Positions 61,301-64,000 of a DNA stretch of 64,000 nucleotides are shown piece by piece. A model generated the notes under the pieces. That model saw only the letters and a list, made by a program, of their open reading frames with translations, was not told the origin of the DNA and searched no databases. Both the position numbers and the translations under genes were made by a program. The stretch is taken from assembly GCA_902589175.1 (NCBI GenBank), contig CACIRX010000003.1, positions 34,076 through 98,075 of the forward strand. The letters run 5' to 3'. The stretch is from an uncultured Pelagibacteraceae bacterium (GTDB lineage Bacteria > Pseudomonadota > Alphaproteobacteria > Pelagibacterales > AG-422-B15). The first letter of the stretch is position 1. Every line of letters begins with the position of its first letter.

Positions 61301-62216
61301 AAACAAAGATCTTACCGGTAAACAAAAATATACAGTATCAGACTCAAATTCTGAATGGGTGCTTTATCATAACAACTTCTCACTTTGCTCTCGTAAAGTA
61401 AGAATATGTCTTGAGGAATATAAAATTGATTACCTGCCAGTTCATGTACATATTATTGAAACAAAAGATTGTGAAAATTTATCAAAAGATTTCCTTAAAA
61501 TTAATCCAAAAGCAACTGTACCAGTTCTATTGCACAAAAATCACCCGATTTATGAGTCTCACGAACAAATAAGATATTTAATGGAAACTTTTCCAAATAA
61601 ACTTGGGGAGAGTGAAACAGTTGATTTTTGGAATGAAAAAGGTTCATTAGTTGGAGACGACCCAGTTAGTGGGATAAAAGAGTACGCAGGTAATTGCGTA
61701 TCCTTACTTACTCAACCATTGTTTGTTTCAATGCTTAGAAAAATTAGTTTCTTTAAATTTTTAAATTATTTTATAAAGCACCCTTCAAAATTTAGAGCGC
61801 TTAATTTTACTTTATACCGACTATTAGGCTATTCAGTTTTTAATAGAAATTCGCCCCATCAAAGAGTCGCCATAAAGGCATTTGAGTGTCTTATATCACA
61901 TTTGACATCGTTAGATGTTCATTTAGAAAAAAAGATCTGGATTGATGGGGATAAATTTAGCATTGCAGACATAACCTGGATGACATTACTACACAGACTT
62001 GATGAGGTTAATCTAGTTGATCTGTTTACAAAAAAATTAAGCAATTTAAGAGACTACTATTCCCGTTTAAAAAATCGTGAGAGCTTTAGTAGTTGTATAA
62101 TCGAATTCAATTCAGATACAATTGACTCTGGCACGAAAAATCTAAGAGAAGATATTCAAAAAGTTTCAAATTTGAGACAATTATATAATAGTTTTGAGTC
62201 TAATATTCTGCCTTGA
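61281..62216 (+). CDS. glutathione S-transferase family protein
   Basis: LYHNNFSLCSRKVRICLEEYKIDY, INPKATVPVLLHKNHPIYESHEQIRYLMETFP; C-terminal helical domain. Confidence 0.83.
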   Translation: MKKKNPENKDLTGKQKYTVSDSNSEWVLYHNNFSLCSRKVRICLEEYKIDYLPVHVHIIETKDCENLSKDFLKINPKATVPVLLHKNHPIYESHEQIRYLMETFPNKLGESETVDFWNEKGSLVGDDPVSGIKEYAGNCVSLLTQPLFVSMLRKISFFKFLNYFIKHPSKFRALNFTLYRLLGYSVFNRNSPHQRVAIKAFECLISHLTSLDVHLEKKIWIDGDKFSIADITWMTLLHRLDEVNLVDLFTKKLSNLRDYYSRLKNRESFSSCIIEFNSDTIDSGTKNLREDIQKVSNLRQLYNSFESNILP

Positions 62217-62219
62217 AAG

Positions 62220-62243
62220 TATAAATAATAGTTATTATTTATA
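62220..62243. repeat. perfect inverted repeat upstream of aprM
   Basis: TATAAATAATA-gt-TATTATTTATA: 11-bp perfect arms, 2-nt centre. Confidence 0.7.
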
Positions 62244-62269
62244 GGTTCTGTTATAGTGAATTGATACTT

Positions 62270-63058
62270 ATGATATATATAAATCCTTTCGAAGAACTCA
62301 TGACTTTTGTGCCCGCTATTGCGTTACAAGGCTTTGTAGTTGTAATGATACTGATGGTTGCAATAGGTACTTTAGTGGATATGGCGCATAAGAAAAATGC
62401 AAAATATTTTTTCATTAATTTTAAAAGAGCAAAAGCGTCTGCAACAAATGATTTGAGTGGTTCTCAAAAAGCAAAAATTATAAGCAAGACAATTGCAAGT
62501 GACATTCTAACAACTTCAGAATTAGGTAGAGGTCAAAGAAGAGCTGCTCATCTTTTAGGTATGTATGGCTCTATATTATTTTGGGTTGCTTCTGTTGTCT
62601 TAATATTTGGATATGCTAATTTATCCGCTCCCTATCAACTATCATTGTTATGGCATGTTGGGGCTATAATGACTTGTCTAGGAGGTTATTGGTTTTGGTT
62701 TTTCTTAAGGGTCGATGTCTCAGCTGAGGCCAATCCATGGAACAGAGTCATCAGAGCAGATCTTTTTGTATTATCTCTATTAGCTGCAGCAACATTTGGA
62801 CTAGCTTGGTCTTTTACTCAGTCATCAGGTGTTCCAATACTAGATACCTTGTTTTTAGTGCTCTTTGGTTTATCTAATATAATATTGTTTGGTGGAGTTT
62901 ATTGGTCGAAATTTGCTCACATGTTTTATAAACCTGGTGCTGCGATTCAAAAGAATTTGTCTGAAGCTGACGGGTTTAGAGATGATTTGCCTCCCCCAGC
63001 TGATGCTCCAAAGCAATTTGGGCTTGGAATTAAACGAGAATCGCCTAGGCATTATTAA
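62270..63058 (+). CDS. aprM: AprM-like membrane protein (putative membrane anchor of APS reductase)
   Basis: Multi-TM protein directly upstream of aprB-aprA; LGMYGSILFWVASVVLIFGYANLSAPYQLSLLWHVGAIMTCLGGYWFWF. ORF track uses TTG 62261; ATG 62270 likely. Confidence 0.68.
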   Translation: MIYINPFEELMTFVPAIALQGFVVVMILMVAIGTLVDMAHKKNAKYFFINFKRAKASATNDLSGSQKAKIISKTIASDILTTSELGRGQRRAAHLLGMYGSILFWVASVVLIFGYANLSAPYQLSLLWHVGAIMTCLGGYWFWFFLRVDVSAEANPWNRVIRADLFVLSLLAAATFGLAWSFTQSSGVPILDTLFLVLFGLSNIILFGGVYWSKFAHMFYKPGAAIQKNLSEADGFRDDLPPPADAPKQFGLGIKRESPRHY

Positions 63059-63097
63059 TAAAAACTGATTTACTAGGAAACGAGAAGAGGAAAATAT

Positions 63098-63562
63098 ATG
63101 TCAACATTTGTATATATGACAAGATGCGATGGTTGCGGTCATTGTGTAGATATATGTCCATCAGACATTATGCATATTGATAAAGAAACAAGACGTGCGG
63201 TAAATATAGAGCCTAACATGTGCTGGGAATGTTATTCATGTGTGAAAGCCTGCCCTCAAAATGCTATAGATGCAAGAGGCTACGCTGACTTTGCACCGAT
63301 GCACCACAAGGTGAGGGTTTTACGTGAGGAAGAAAAAGGCACAATATCTTGGAGAATAAAATTTCGAAATGGTCACGAAAAAAATTTTGTTTCACCTATT
63401 ACAACTAAACCATGGGGTAAGCATATTCCGAAACTTGCTGATGAAACTCCTCCAACAAATGAAGAAATAAATTCACAGTTGCTTTACTCAGAACCAAATG
63501 GACTTAATATTGATACAGGACTTCCAAGTCTTAGGAAAGACAATCAAAAAGGAATTAACTAA
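63098..63562 (+). CDS. aprB: adenylylsulfate reductase beta subunit
   Basis: Two 4Fe-4S motifs: TRCDGCGHCVDICPSDIM and MCWECYSCVKACPQNAIDARGYADFAPM; C-terminal AprB-like tail. Confidence 0.9.
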   Translation: MSTFVYMTRCDGCGHCVDICPSDIMHIDKETRRAVNIEPNMCWECYSCVKACPQNAIDARGYADFAPMHHKVRVLREEEKGTISWRIKFRNGHEKNFVSPITTKPWGKHIPKLADETPPTNEEINSQLLYSEPNGLNIDTGLPSLRKDNQKGIN

Positions 63563-63566
63563 ATAG

Positions 63567-64000
63567 ATGGCTTCAATCAAAACAATTCATGAGGATTGTG
63601 ATATTCTCATCGTAGGTGGTGGAATGGCTGGAACAGGCGCTACATTTGAAGCTAGACACTGGGGACGAGATTTAAAAATAGTTTGTGTTGAAAAAGCAAA
63701 TATTGATCGAAGCGGCGCAGTAGCCCAAGGACTATACGCAATAAACTGCTATATGGGAATGCAATGGGACGAAAACCAACCAGAAGATCATGTTCGATAT
63801 GCGAGAAATGACCTAATGGGTTTAGTGAGAGAAGATCTCACATACGATATCGCAAGACATGTTGATTCTACTGTTCATATGTTTGATGAATGGGGGCTGC
63901 CGATTATGCGAGATAAAGAAACTGGTCGTTACCAAAGAGAGGGTAAATGGCAAATAATGATACACGGTGAAAGTTATAAACCTATTGTAGCTGAGGCCGC
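63567..64000 (+). CDS. aprA: adenylylsulfate reductase alpha subunit, truncated at the right window edge
   Basis: ATG 63567: MASIKTIHEDCDILIVGGGMAGTGATFEARHWGRDLKIVCVEKANIDRSGAVAQGLYAINCYMGMQWDENQPEDHVRYARNDLMGLVREDLTYDIARHVDSTV. Confidence 0.92.
   Translation, partial: MASIKTIHEDCDILIVGGGMAGTGATFEARHWGRDLKIVCVEKANIDRSGAVAQGLYAINCYMGMQWDENQPEDHVRYARNDLMGLVREDLTYDIARHVDSTVHMFDEWGLPIMRDKETGRYQREGKWQIMIHGESYKPIVAEA

Overview
64 kb window of a low-GC, tightly packed bacterial chromosome. Gene content and order point to a streamlined marine alphaproteobacterium (SAR11/SAR116-like ecology; exact lineage not determinable here). I see about 60 CDS, and no rRNA, tRNA, CRISPR or mobile elements. The housekeeping backbone is parE; tgt-queA-ppi-coaD-gyrA-ssb//uvrA; and yajC-secD-secF, surE-serS-tatC-tatB-tatA, scpB-scpA-nagZ-[SPOR remnant]-argS-dgt//xthA. 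Accessory content embedded in or next to it: (i) a compact Fur-box-preceded Fe(III) ABC cassette plus a di-haem oxidoreductase, lying between scpB and tatA; (ii) a polyamine-type ABC transporter with an agmatinase-family enzyme and an unusual permease C-terminal extension; (iii) a sulfonate gene set, ald / xsc / DMGDH-like flavoprotein / tpa, suggesting taurine and possibly N-methyltaurine dissimilation; (iv) a divergent cluster combining a Tat-exported sulfatase, VOC protein, FAH hydrolase, FAD monooxygenase, CMD and GST, resembling an undescribed aromatic/sulfate-ester catabolic island; (v) aprM-aprB-aprA at the right edge, a plausible sulfite-oxidising sink for (iii). The best candidates for follow-up are the DMGDH-like protein inside the taurine module, the sulfatase/ring-cleavage-like island abutting aprMBA, and the 60-aa SPOR-protein remnant. 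All functional calls come from reading the translations; no database searches were run.
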